From Prosthecobacter sp. SYSU 5D2 (lineage in GTDB: Bacteria > Verrucomicrobiota > Verrucomicrobiia > Verrucomicrobiales > Verrucomicrobiaceae): a DNA stretch of 64,000 bases. Positions within the stretch are counted from its first letter, which is position 1, and each line of letters opens with the position of its first letter. The translations under genes and the position numbers were made by a program. Below, piece by piece: positions 17,692 to 25,154 of this stretch. The stretch lies in NCBI RefSeq assembly GCF_039655865.1, contig NZ_JBBYXL010000004.1, positions 124,001 through 188,000 of the forward strand, written 5' to 3'. The notes below the pieces were generated by a model. That model did no database searches. It saw only the letters and a program-made list of their open reading frames with translations, and was not told the origin of the DNA.

Positions 17692-19143
17692 ATGCTTTCC
17701 TGTTCATCCCCCCAGACTGCTTTCCCCTCTCTCATCTCCCGATGGGCACTGGCCGGCACGGCCTTTCTCTCCATGGCCGCCTGCACAGTCGGGCCCGACT
17801 TCGAAAGCCCGGACCTGAAGCTGACCAAACGCTGGCGCCAGACCACGGACATCTCCGACCTGCCTGTCCCGGATCAATGGTGGACCCTGTTCAAAGACCG
17901 CACCCTCAACGGTCTTGTGGACCGCGCCCTGGCCAACAATCAGGACCTCAAAGCCGCCCTCGCCCGCGTCGAAACCGCCCGTGCCCTCTCAGGCGTCGAG
18001 CGTGCAGACTTCTTCCCCCAGCTCAACCTTCAGAACAACGCCACCTACGAGCACCTTTCCGCCAACAGCGTCGGGGCCAACCTTCCCCCAGGAGCTGGAC
18101 TCCCACCTCTGGAGCGTGACCGCCACAGCGCCATGCTGGGCCTCAATTGGGAGGTGGACCTGTGGGGCCGCGTCCGCCGCCGGGTCGAAGGAGCCCGCGC
18201 CCGCGAAGATGCCACTGTGGACAACCTCGCCGCCCAGCGCCTCATCATCGCCGCCGAAGTCGCCCGCAGCTACTTCCTCGGAGCCTCCCTGGACGCCCAG
18301 GAGCAGATCCTCCAGGAAACCATCGGCCTTCGTGACGAAGCCCGCCAGCTCCAGCAGTCCAGGTTTGAAGGCGGGCTCGCCAACGAGATGGACGTCGCCC
18401 GCGCCCGCACCGAACTCGAACTCGCCCGCAACGACATAGCGGCGATTGAGCGCCAGCGCGGTGCTGTGGAGCATTCCCTGGCTGTTCTCTGCGGCGAGCT
18501 GCCCTCCGAATTTCGTCTCGGCAAAAATCGCCGTCTGCCCACTCCTCCCCGTGTGCCTGCCGGACTGCCCAGCAGTCTTCTTCAGCGCCGCCCAGACATC
18601 CGCGCCGCCGAGCAAAACCTGCGTGCCGCCAATGCCGACATCGGTGTCGCCAAGGCCAACTTCTATCCTGTCTTCAGCCTCACAGGTGCTGGCGGCATCG
18701 AGAGCATCGGCGCGGAAGATTTCTTTGAATACCGCAGCCGAACTGCGAACATCGGCCCCCAGCTCACCATCCCCATCTTCCAGGGCGGCCGTCTGCGCGG
18801 CAACCTGCGCGCCAGCTATGGTCGCTACGAGGAAAGCCTGGCCAGCTACAAACAGACCATCCTCACCTCCTTGCGCGAGGTCGAAGACGCCATGCTCGAC
18901 CTCAAAGGATTCAGCAAACAACGCGCTGCCGTGGCTGCCGCCGTCGCCTCCTCCCAGGAGACCAGCCGCCTCTCCCGTCTGAGATACGACAAAGGCCTGG
19001 CCAGCTACTTTGAAGTCGTGGACGCCGACCGCGTCGTCCTCACAACCCGCCTCACCCTCGCCCAGCTCGATGGCCAGCGCCTCACCGCCACCGTCCAGAT
19101 GCTTCGTGCCATCGGCGGTGGCTGGGCCGGAGTCAGCAAGTAA
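17692..19143 (+). CDS. Outer-membrane efflux lipoprotein (NodT/OprM type)
   Basis: This 483-residue lipoprotein is of the TolC-like outer membrane factor family. The signal peptide ends in a lipobox with C31, followed by the family hallmark CTVGPDF. Two tandem OEP repeats with long helices follow; RRPDIRAAEQNLRAANADIGVAKA around residue 300 is highly typical. Such proteins form the outer channel of RND or MacAB-type pumps. No inner-membrane pump or adaptor gene lies next to it, so it is an orphan here and may serve a pump encoded elsewhere. The start at 17692 follows from the signal peptide. Confidence 0.93.
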   Translation: MLSCSSPQTAFPSLISRWALAGTAFLSMAACTVGPDFESPDLKLTKRWRQTTDISDLPVPDQWWTLFKDRTLNGLVDRALANNQDLKAALARVETARALSGVERADFFPQLNLQNNATYEHLSANSVGANLPPGAGLPPLERDRHSAMLGLNWEVDLWGRVRRRVEGARAREDATVDNLAAQRLIIAAEVARSYFLGASLDAQEQILQETIGLRDEARQLQQSRFEGGLANEMDVARARTELELARNDIAAIERQRGAVEHSLAVLCGELPSEFRLGKNRRLPTPPRVPAGLPSSLLQRRPDIRAAEQNLRAANADIGVAKANFYPVFSLTGAGGIESIGAEDFFEYRSRTANIGPQLTIPIFQGGRLRGNLRASYGRYEESLASYKQTILTSLREVEDAMLDLKGFSKQRAAVAAAVASSQETSRLSRLRYDKGLASYFEVVDADRVVLTTRLTLAQLDGQRLTATVQMLRAIGGGWAGVSK

Positions 19144-19149
19144 AGTACT

Positions 19150-19188
19150 CATCACTCCCTGTCCCGAGAATGCGGGATCTGAGTGATG
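19150..19188. terminator. Nested hairpin between convergent genes
   Basis: The outer stem CATCACTC/GAGTGATG (19150-19157 with 19181-19188) encloses an inner stem TCCCG/CGGGA (19162-19166 with 19173-19177). The structure fills most of the 64-base gap between the 3' ends of the efflux lipoprotein gene and the TIM-barrel-like gene. It is a likely bidirectional termination or RNA-end structure, although no clear T-run follows. Confidence 0.55.
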
Positions 19189-19207
19189 CGATGCCCCTGG
19201 CGGCCTC

Positions 19208-20839
19208 TCAAGGCATGACCCCGATCTCCGCCTCCACCACTTGCAGAGGCAGTTCCGGCTTGCCTTCGGTGAGCGTCACCTCCAGCTCATTCCACCCCGC
19301 ACGCAGCAGGCTTCTGTCAGCCACAGCCCATTGCACATAAGCCTCCGTCGGTGGTGCATGGGAGCCATTGCCATGGCGCTTCCCACGCGTCACCTGAAGC
19401 AGGCTGGCCGCAGGCCCGATGTGCAACTGGCGGCCGTTCACTGCCACGGTCATCGCCACATCCTCATAAGCCTTGTTGGCCCCATGCAGCCCTAACCTCA
19501 GTCCCACATAACCCGGTTCAGGCATCGCCTTGCTTAAATCCTCCCCCACCAGCAACTTCAACCGCAGCGTCTGCCCAAGAAGCAATGCTGCCGGAATCTG
19601 CTTGCGATACTCATAGTTATCCTCCTTGTCGAGATAATAGCCCTGGGTGATCTGGTATCGCCTGGCACCCTTTTGAATTATGGCAGGCTTCAGCAACCCG
19701 GCCGTCACCCCCTCCATCATGTCCTGCCCGGCATTGAAGAAGTTAAAGTTATACAACTGGATCCCGCTGGCCCCGAGGTGGAGCTGGTTCATCCCTGCTC
19801 CCAGAACTTGCGCCGCATCCGGAGTCCGGGTCACTTCTTGCGCATAGGCGCCTTCATCGTGCACGGAACTGAAGGGCCACTGATATCCACTCCGGCCGTA
19901 CAAGGAACCATACACCTGAACTCCATACGGTTGGGCCACCTGCACAAACTCATCCACCGGCATGTCATGGGAGACGGTCATCACCTGCGCCGGGATGACC
20001 ACATCCACCAGCCGTTCTTCACACCAGCGCGCCACCTCCAGCCCCGCCCAGCGGCAGTTGGCCAGGGCGGGCGGCACACGCACAATGAGCCTGAGCTCAC
20101 GCCCCTCCCGGGCGCTGATGGCTTTCAATCGGTCTCTCACCTGCCGCACCAGCTCCGTCATCAACGGTGCATGTTGTTCCGCCTGCCCGGACGGAAAGAA
20201 GATCTGAAAGCGGTTAAAGTCCAGTTCAAAACCGTCCATCAGGTCTGCATAGCGATCGCAGGCTTCCATGATGACTCCCAGACGGTAGGCCCGCACGTCC
20301 TCGCGGGCATAATTCAGCAGGTATTGATACATGGGATTTCCAGCCACCGGACTTATGCCAATGATAGCGTCCTGATGCTCCATCCAGAATCGCCCGGTCA
20401 GCGGATACTCCAGCGGATCGCTGCAGTAGTGGGCATCGTTCATCCGGTAGGAGGGGATGAACTTCATTCCCAGTGCACGAGCCTGCTCACCTGCGATGCG
20501 CGGGGCGTCCATGCCTGCGTCCGTCGCGGCGCGGCAGCGTTCAATGCGGGTCTTCCAGGACGGCATGCTGCTGTACTTGGTCTCCCGCCAGCCCCAGGTG
20601 CTGGCTACCTGCGTGGGATAATACAGGATGTCCGAACCTGCGCCGATGCTGTAAACCAGGGTCTGGATGGAATGGTCGTTCACCTGCCGGACCAGGGTTT
20701 GAAGTTTGGTCCGGGACAGCTCCGGGGTGGCACCTGTAAAAGAGAGGTCCCCGTCCATGTTGAGCATCAACTCAGGATCAGCCGCATTCAAAGTGGCCGA
20801 GAGGAGCAGGAGCGGGAGCAGGGCGTGGCAGGGTTTCAT
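19208..20839 (-). CDS. Secreted TIM-barrel (glycosidase-like) protein
   Basis: This 543-residue exported protein has a signal peptide of about 1-20. The main part (about 25-400) has the features of a glycosidase-type TIM barrel: IQTLVYSIGAGS at strand 1, MKFIPSYRMNDAHY, then the acidic motif DGFELDFNRF near residue 205. RLIVRVPPALANCRWAGL and VDVVIPAQ follow. A C-terminal beta-rich part (about 410-543) resembles a carbohydrate-binding sandwich. I do not recognise a named GH family. Divergent transcription from a GntR/LacI-type regulator suggests it is induced by a sugar or glycan fragment. The catalytic assignment is inference. Confidence 0.72.
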   Translation of the reverse strand: MKPCHALLPLLLLSATLNAADPELMLNMDGDLSFTGATPELSRTKLQTLVRQVNDHSIQTLVYSIGAGSDILYYPTQVASTWGWRETKYSSMPSWKTRIERCRAATDAGMDAPRIAGEQARALGMKFIPSYRMNDAHYCSDPLEYPLTGRFWMEHQDAIIGISPVAGNPMYQYLLNYAREDVRAYRLGVIMEACDRYADLMDGFELDFNRFQIFFPSGQAEQHAPLMTELVRQVRDRLKAISAREGRELRLIVRVPPALANCRWAGLEVARWCEERLVDVVIPAQVMTVSHDMPVDEFVQVAQPYGVQVYGSLYGRSGYQWPFSSVHDEGAYAQEVTRTPDAAQVLGAGMNQLHLGASGIQLYNFNFFNAGQDMMEGVTAGLLKPAIIQKGARRYQITQGYYLDKEDNYEYRKQIPAALLLGQTLRLKLLVGEDLSKAMPEPGYVGLRLGLHGANKAYEDVAMTVAVNGRQLHIGPAASLLQVTRGKRHGNGSHAPPTEAYVQWAVADRSLLRAGWNELEVTLTEGKPELPLQVVEAEIGVMP

Positions 20840-20870
20840 GTCTGAAAAGCGATACGGAATCAGGCAGACA

Positions 20871-20915
20871 AGCCTCTCGAAAGAGTGATGACAGGTTGAA
20901 CTTTAAAGAGAGGCT
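20871..20915. promoter_or_regulatory. Inverted repeat in a divergent promoter region
   Basis: AGCCTCTC (20871-20878) and its exact complement GAGAGGCT (20908-20915) flank 29 bases in the 83-base gap between the secreted barrel gene and the divergent regulator. The right arm overlaps the purine-rich stretch that serves as the regulator's likely ribosome binding site. The position is as expected for an operator used by the regulator on both genes. Binding is inferred. Confidence 0.5.
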
Positions 20916-20922
20916 GTGTGTA

Positions 20923-22026
20923 ATGGACGGTATGAGTCTGAACCCCTCCCCTGCCCTGCCACGCCGTGCCTCACGGGCGGTGGAAGCGGCAGCTTTCCTG
21001 CGGGAGAAGATGCTGGCAGGGGCCTGGACGCGACTGCTACCTGGAGAGGCTGAGCTGGCACGGCAACTCCAGGTGGGCCGCAATACGATCCGCGCAGCGC
21101 TGGCCCAGCTTGAGGTCGAAGGACTGCTGAAGACTCAAACGGGTCGCAGGCGGGAAGTGACGGTGCTTTTATCCGCCCACCCCAAAGAGGATGACCGCAG
21201 CCAGGTGGCAGTGCTGCTGCTGGGCATGCCATATCATGCGCTGGCCTCCTCGACCCTGCTGTGGATGGAAGCGCTGAGACTGCGGCTGCAGGGGTCTGGC
21301 TGGACGTTGCGTATCCAGGTGGAAAGCGCGGCTTACCGGCGGGCACCCGGACGCGTGCTGGAAAGGCTGGCTGCGGAGCAACCGGGGGCGGTGTGGGTGC
21401 TCTACAGGTCCACGGCGACGATGCAGCAATGGTTTGAAAAGCAGGGGCTGCGGGCGGTGATCGCCGGCACGCGCCATCCGGGCAGCTGCCTTCCGCAGGT
21501 GGATACGGACTACCGCGCCGCTTCCCGCCATGCGGCGGCGCGGCTGGCAGCGCTGGGGCACAGGCACCTGGTCATTCTGACTCCGAAAGCACAACTGGCG
21601 GGCGACTCTGAAAGCATCGCGGGCTTTCGCGAAGGAGCCGGACAGGCCAGTGTCGGGTTGGCGACACACAATGACACGGTGGAGGGGGTCATTGCCAGCC
21701 TCCGGCAGGTGATGAATCTACGTTCCGCCCCGACCGGGCTGCTGGTGCTGAGGGCGGAACACTTTGCCACCTGCCTGACCTGGCTTCTCCAGCAGGGTAT
21801 CAACATTCCCGGTCAAGTGTCGCTGATCTCCCGCGATGACGAACCGTTTCTCCAGCACTTGCATCCCGAGCCCACACGCTACCGGCGCAGCGCCGAAACC
21901 TTTGCCAAAAAGCTGGCGCGGCTGATCACCACCTGCGGGGACGGCAGCCCAGGACGGGCGGCGGCACCGCTGCTCATGCCTGACTTTGTCAAAGGCGGAA
22001 CACTGGGCGCAGTGGCAAAGAGATAA
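20923..22026 (+). CDS. GntR/LacI-type regulator with periplasmic-binding-like sensor domain
   Basis: This is a 367-residue regulator with an unusual domain pairing. The N-terminus (about 15-75) is a GntR-type winged helix (LPGEAELARQLQVGRNTIRAAL split by the turn). The C-terminus (about 85-360) is a LacI-type sugar-binding domain with VAVLLLGMPYHA, VIAGTRHPG, a 'D.R...R.AA.RLA.LGHRH' helix and ISRDDEPFLQHL. This hybrid class is common in Verrucomicrobia and Planctomycetes. It probably represses the divergent secreted barrel gene until a sugar binds. The ATG at 20923 has AAAGAGAGG about ten bases upstream; a TTG at 20896 and an ATG at 20932 are also in frame. Confidence 0.85.
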   Translation: MDGMSLNPSPALPRRASRAVEAAAFLREKMLAGAWTRLLPGEAELARQLQVGRNTIRAALAQLEVEGLLKTQTGRRREVTVLLSAHPKEDDRSQVAVLLLGMPYHALASSTLLWMEALRLRLQGSGWTLRIQVESAAYRRAPGRVLERLAAEQPGAVWVLYRSTATMQQWFEKQGLRAVIAGTRHPGSCLPQVDTDYRAASRHAAARLAALGHRHLVILTPKAQLAGDSESIAGFREGAGQASVGLATHNDTVEGVIASLRQVMNLRSAPTGLLVLRAEHFATCLTWLLQQGINIPGQVSLISRDDEPFLQHLHPEPTRYRRSAETFAKKLARLITTCGDGSPGRAAAPLLMPDFVKGGTLGAVAKR

Positions 22027-22052
22027 TTTTACATCCTTTATGTTAGTCCGAA

Positions 22053-23024
22053 CTACTGAACACGTGTGTTCAGCCAGTTGGTCAGATCCTGGGTGACCTC
22101 GGCCCTCTGCACATCATGCAGCAGCAGGTGGTAGCTGCGGGTGTACCAGAGCAGGCGTTTGCGCGGAGAGCGCACCTGGCTGAAGAGCGTCTGGACCTGG
22201 TCGGGTGACGATAAAATATCATTGGGCGAGGCCAGGAACAGCACCGGCATGCGCAGTCTTTTGGCGGCATTCGGATTCGCATCCAGAAGGCCGCCAATCT
22301 CGGTGAGCAGACGCAGGGTGAAGCTGCTGATGTGATGCTCCGTCACGGCCATCTGATCCCCATGGGTGGTCTCGCTGGTCACCTGGATGTTCTTTTCATC
22401 CACCCCGGCCAGATCACCTAACGAATAACGTGACCGTGGCGACAAAGCGGCTGCAGCTTGCAAAAGGAACTTCTTAAAGCCGGAGACGGTGACGCGAAGG
22501 CCAGCGACGGGTGAGGCCAGGACAATCCCATCCGGATCACGACGGTCATTGAGACGGCTGGCAGCGGTGTGCAGACAGATGAGGCTGCCAAGGCTCTCCC
22601 CATACCAGAAGACGGGCACGCCCGGATGCTTGCGGCGCACGAGCAGATGAAAGGTCTCCAGGTCCTTCTGCCACTGGCGGGCGGACTGAATGTCGCCGCG
22701 CTCATCCTTGACGGGGTCCATGCCCTGGCCCCGGATATTGTAGGCATAGACGGTATAACCAGAGGAAGGCAGCTTGTCTCCGATGAACCAGAAGTCCGAC
22801 GTTGCCCCACTGAGGCCATGAACGGCAATAACGATGCCACGCGGCTTCGTTCCGCCAGGCACCGCCCAGGTCTGCGTGGGCATGACCTTGCCATCATAGC
22901 TCACCCATTCCTGCTGACGCAGCTCCGGGCGCGGGGATGCCTTGGGCATGGAGGCACAGGCACCCAAAAGGATGGCGAGCGGCGGCAGACTGAGACGCAG
23001 CATGCGGCAGACAGGGTTGGTCAT
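22053..23024 (-). CDS. Lipoprotein alpha/beta hydrolase (monoglyceride lipase-like)
   Basis: This 323-residue hydrolase of the lysophospholipase/monoacylglycerol lipase type (Hydrolase_4) is exported as a lipoprotein: a hydrophobic stretch ends in LLGAC, lipidated at C23. The oxyanion region is VHGLSG and the nucleophile motif is WYGESLGSL. The expected acid and base lie near FLASPNDILSS and TRSYHLLLHD. It is the last gene of a four-gene minus-strand operon and starts eight bases after the peptidase stop. The ATG at 23024 gives a proper lipoprotein signal. A GAACAC/GTGTTC inverted repeat lies at its 3' end (about 22059-22074). Confidence 0.85.
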   Translation of the reverse strand: MTNPVCRMLRLSLPPLAILLGACASMPKASPRPELRQQEWVSYDGKVMPTQTWAVPGGTKPRGIVIAVHGLSGATSDFWFIGDKLPSSGYTVYAYNIRGQGMDPVKDERGDIQSARQWQKDLETFHLLVRRKHPGVPVFWYGESLGSLICLHTAASRLNDRRDPDGIVLASPVAGLRVTVSGFKKFLLQAAAALSPRSRYSLGDLAGVDEKNIQVTSETTHGDQMAVTEHHISSFTLRLLTEIGGLLDANPNAAKRLRMPVLFLASPNDILSSPDQVQTLFSQVRSPRKRLLWYTRSYHLLLHDVQRAEVTQDLTNWLNTRVQ

Positions 23025-23031
23025 GCCGTCA

Positions 23032-23793
23032 TTATTCAGGGATATCCACGGCTGACAAGACGGCATTCATAAACTCCACCTGGGCACGGATACGGTCATC
23101 AAAGCTGAACTCAGATGGCGTCTCAAAAGTCAGGGTGAGCTTGCAGCCAAGCTGATGCAAGACAATGGCCTCGGGAAGGCCTGGAAGGTTGGGTACGCGC
23201 TTGCGGCGGATGACACCCAGCTGAGCGCGGCTGCCGTCTATGCTTTTACGTGGATCCGGCGGCAGGCTGCGCAGCCCGGCCATGATGTTCTGGCTCACCG
23301 GCTCGCGGAAGTGGCTCAGCTCATAGACATAACAGCCCTGTCCATCATAGTCCTCATGAAGACAAAAACCGAGGCGGATGGCACGGCCCCGCATGAGCCT
23401 GCGCCAGGGGCCGCAGATGTCGTCATCCTCCACATGAAAACGGCGGTTGATGTCCAGCCCGCGATGGTCCGCACGGGTGTTGAGCATGAGGCCAAACGGG
23501 TTAAGACACGGGAAGATGAGGAAACGCTGACTGCGCAGGCGGGCTTCGTTTTCCTCCGCCCAGATGAGCAGGCCCCACGCGGCAGCCGCTTCATCGCCGT
23601 GGATACCTGAGGAAAGATAGATGACCGGTTCATCGCCGCTGCCAGTTTCCAGCCAGTGGACTTTCACGTTCTGAATCTCACTTTGAAGCACGGTTAGAGT
23701 GTGCAGCTTCACCTTCAACCGCCCGGCCAGCGACCGCCAGCGGGCCATGAGCGCCCGGTAGTCGTGAGCTTGGTGAAGAGGCAAAAGCGGCAT
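23032..23793 (-). CDS. M14-family zinc carboxypeptidase / succinylglutamate desuccinylase-like enzyme
   Basis: This 253-residue metalloenzyme has the M14 zinc site: H65 and E68 in SSGIHGDEA, with H146 in GFCLHEDYDG as the third ligand. E224 in TLTFETPSEF is the likely catalytic glutamate. The substrate-binding 'N.R' region is represented by LDINRRF. M14 members of this size act on small peptides, peptidoglycan fragments or N-acyl amino acids. No signal peptide is evident, so it is probably cytoplasmic. It is tightly packed between the rhodanese gene (9 bases upstream) and the lipoprotein hydrolase gene (7 bases downstream). Confidence 0.88.
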   Translation of the reverse strand: MPLLPLHQAHDYRALMARWRSLAGRLKVKLHTLTVLQSEIQNVKVHWLETGSGDEPVIYLSSGIHGDEAAAAWGLLIWAEENEARLRSQRFLIFPCLNPFGLMLNTRADHRGLDINRRFHVEDDDICGPWRRLMRGRAIRLGFCLHEDYDGQGCYVYELSHFREPVSQNIMAGLRSLPPDPRKSIDGSRAQLGVIRRKRVPNLPGLPEAIVLHQLGCKLTLTFETPSEFSFDDRIRAQVEFMNAVLSAVDIPE

Positions 23794-23802
23794 ACAGGCA
23801 AG

Positions 23803-24240
23803 TTACTTTTGCGCAGCTTTCCAGGCCGGGTAACCGCCTTTGAGGATGTAACACTCCTCGATTGGAATGATGGGCAGGAGCTTTTCGCGGATCGTGCGGC
23901 TGGCTTCGCATTTCTCCCCGTCGCAATAGAGAATCACCGCTTTGTCCGTGGTTTGAAGGACGTCCAGCAGCTCCAGAAGCTGCTCCTGAAAACCCTGTTC
24001 ATTCAGCAAACGGGCACCCGGAATGTGGCCTTTTTCATACACCTCCTGTGGCCTCGCATCCAGCCAGACGACATCGCCCTGCCAGCGCTCCTGGATCTGC
24101 TGGAGATTGACTTCATCCTTGCCCACAGGTGCCTCGCTCAGATACAGCGCCGGGGCACGCGGATGGACGGCATGGGTCAGAGCAGCCGCCCCTGCGGCCA
24201 GGGCGATGAGCAAAGCTGCCTGGAAAACGTGTGCAATCAT
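23803..24240 (-). CDS. Membrane-anchored rhodanese-like protein
   Basis: This 145-residue protein has an N-terminal membrane helix (about 5-25) and one rhodanese domain. VWLDARPQEVYEKGHIPGA lies at 58-76. The active loop begins at C106 (LYCDGEKCEAS, with a second cysteine at C111). Rhodaneses carry sulfur as a cysteine persulfide; the domain here probably faces the periplasm. The start codon overlaps the DUF1573 stop by four bases (ATGA), so translation is coupled. Pairing with a DUF1573 protein suggests a shared envelope redox or sulfur role, which is inference. Confidence 0.9.
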   Translation of the reverse strand: MIAHVFQAALLIALAAGAAALTHAVHPRAPALYLSEAPVGKDEVNLQQIQERWQGDVVWLDARPQEVYEKGHIPGARLLNEQGFQEQLLELLDVLQTTDKAVILYCDGEKCEASRTIREKLLPIIPIEECYILKGGYPAWKAAQK

Positions 24241-24911
24241 GGCTGGGAGGCCGGTTTTCTATACACGGAGAAAAAGGCCATCTGCCTCTGGTATTTGGGG
24301 ATGCTGCTGTCAGTCTCGATGCGAAGGGCGCCAAGCATCACATCAGTGGTGTTTTTGGGCTTCACGGTGACTTCGTATTCACGGCCAGGAGTGATCTCTT
24401 TCCAGCTAAATTCAACATTTTCCCGGGTGGAGGTGATGTCTTTGATGCTCATGGGCGCATCACCGGTCATGGTGACCTTGGCGGTTTTGGCCTGGGCTTC
24501 ATCACCGATCCACCATTGCAGCGTCTTGGGCTCGATCTTGATGACTTCGGGCACTTCCAATATGAACGGGATAACCCATTCTGGCTGAGACGGGTCATCG
24601 GTCTGGACATGAACGGATTTTTCATGGCGACCGACGAAGCTGGAGACTTTGAACTCCGCCTTGCCGGTGCCTTTTTCACCCGGGGCATAAACAGCTTTGT
24701 CCAGATCCGCGCTCAGGCAGGAGCAGGCGCTGTCAATGGAAAGGACCTTTACGGGCTTGGTGCCTTTGTTGTGGAAAACAAAGGTGGTGGTGACGGATTC
24801 ATCCTCCGGCCTGGGTTTGAGTTCGATGAGAGGCACCTCCAAAGCCAGCTCTGCCAGGGAGGCAAAAGGCATCAGACAGGTGAGCAAGGCCAGGATGGAG
24901 AGGGATTTCAT
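24237..24911 (-). CDS. DUF1573 secreted protein
   Basis: This 224-residue exported protein has a signal peptide of about 1-20. The Ig-like DUF1573 domain has the family's cysteine motif just after the first strands (IDSACSCLSADL, C63 and C65). A second beta-sandwich follows (about 120-215), ending in TTDVMLGALRIETDSS. DUF1573 proteins are widespread in Bacteroidetes, Planctomycetes and Verrucomicrobia and have no proven function. This is the first gene of the minus-strand operon leading to rhodanese, peptidase and hydrolase. It is divergent from the VWA gene, with a 243-base gap in which I see no clear motif. Confidence 0.9.
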   Translation of the reverse strand: MKSLSILALLTCLMPFASLAELALEVPLIELKPRPEDESVTTTFVFHNKGTKPVKVLSIDSACSCLSADLDKAVYAPGEKGTGKAEFKVSSFVGRHEKSVHVQTDDPSQPEWVIPFILEVPEVIKIEPKTLQWWIGDEAQAKTAKVTMTGDAPMSIKDITSTRENVEFSWKEITPGREYEVTVKPKNTTDVMLGALRIETDSSIPKYQRQMAFFSVYRKPASQP

Positions 24912-25154
24912 AACAAGACTGTGTTAAATGAACGTCTCCCGCGGGATTCCGTCAACCTTTTCACGGGCGCTGGCGGAGGGTTCTCAAATCGAAGAGTGAT
25001 CTGAATTCGCCTTTATCAATCATGTACCGCTTTTTCCGCTAGGTTTAAGCTTGTAACACTGTTCTTTGATTCCCTTTTTCTTTTAGCAGATTAAGGCTCA
25101 CTGGCGTGCATTCCTGCGAATGCCTGGAATTTTAGTTTTTTCATCATATCATCT

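Noticed and set aside
17989-19155. Minus-strand open frame of about 390 codons
   Set aside because: It is antisense to the efflux lipoprotein gene, which has a clear lipobox and OEP repeats.
19673-20845. Plus-strand open frame of 390 codons
   Set aside because: It lies opposite the secreted barrel protein, which has a signal peptide and barrel motifs; the plus frame shows none.
24912-25154. Regulatory motif between the DUF1573 and VWA genes
   Set aside because: The gap is AT-richer than its surroundings, but I found no convincing palindrome, promoter pair or small gene.
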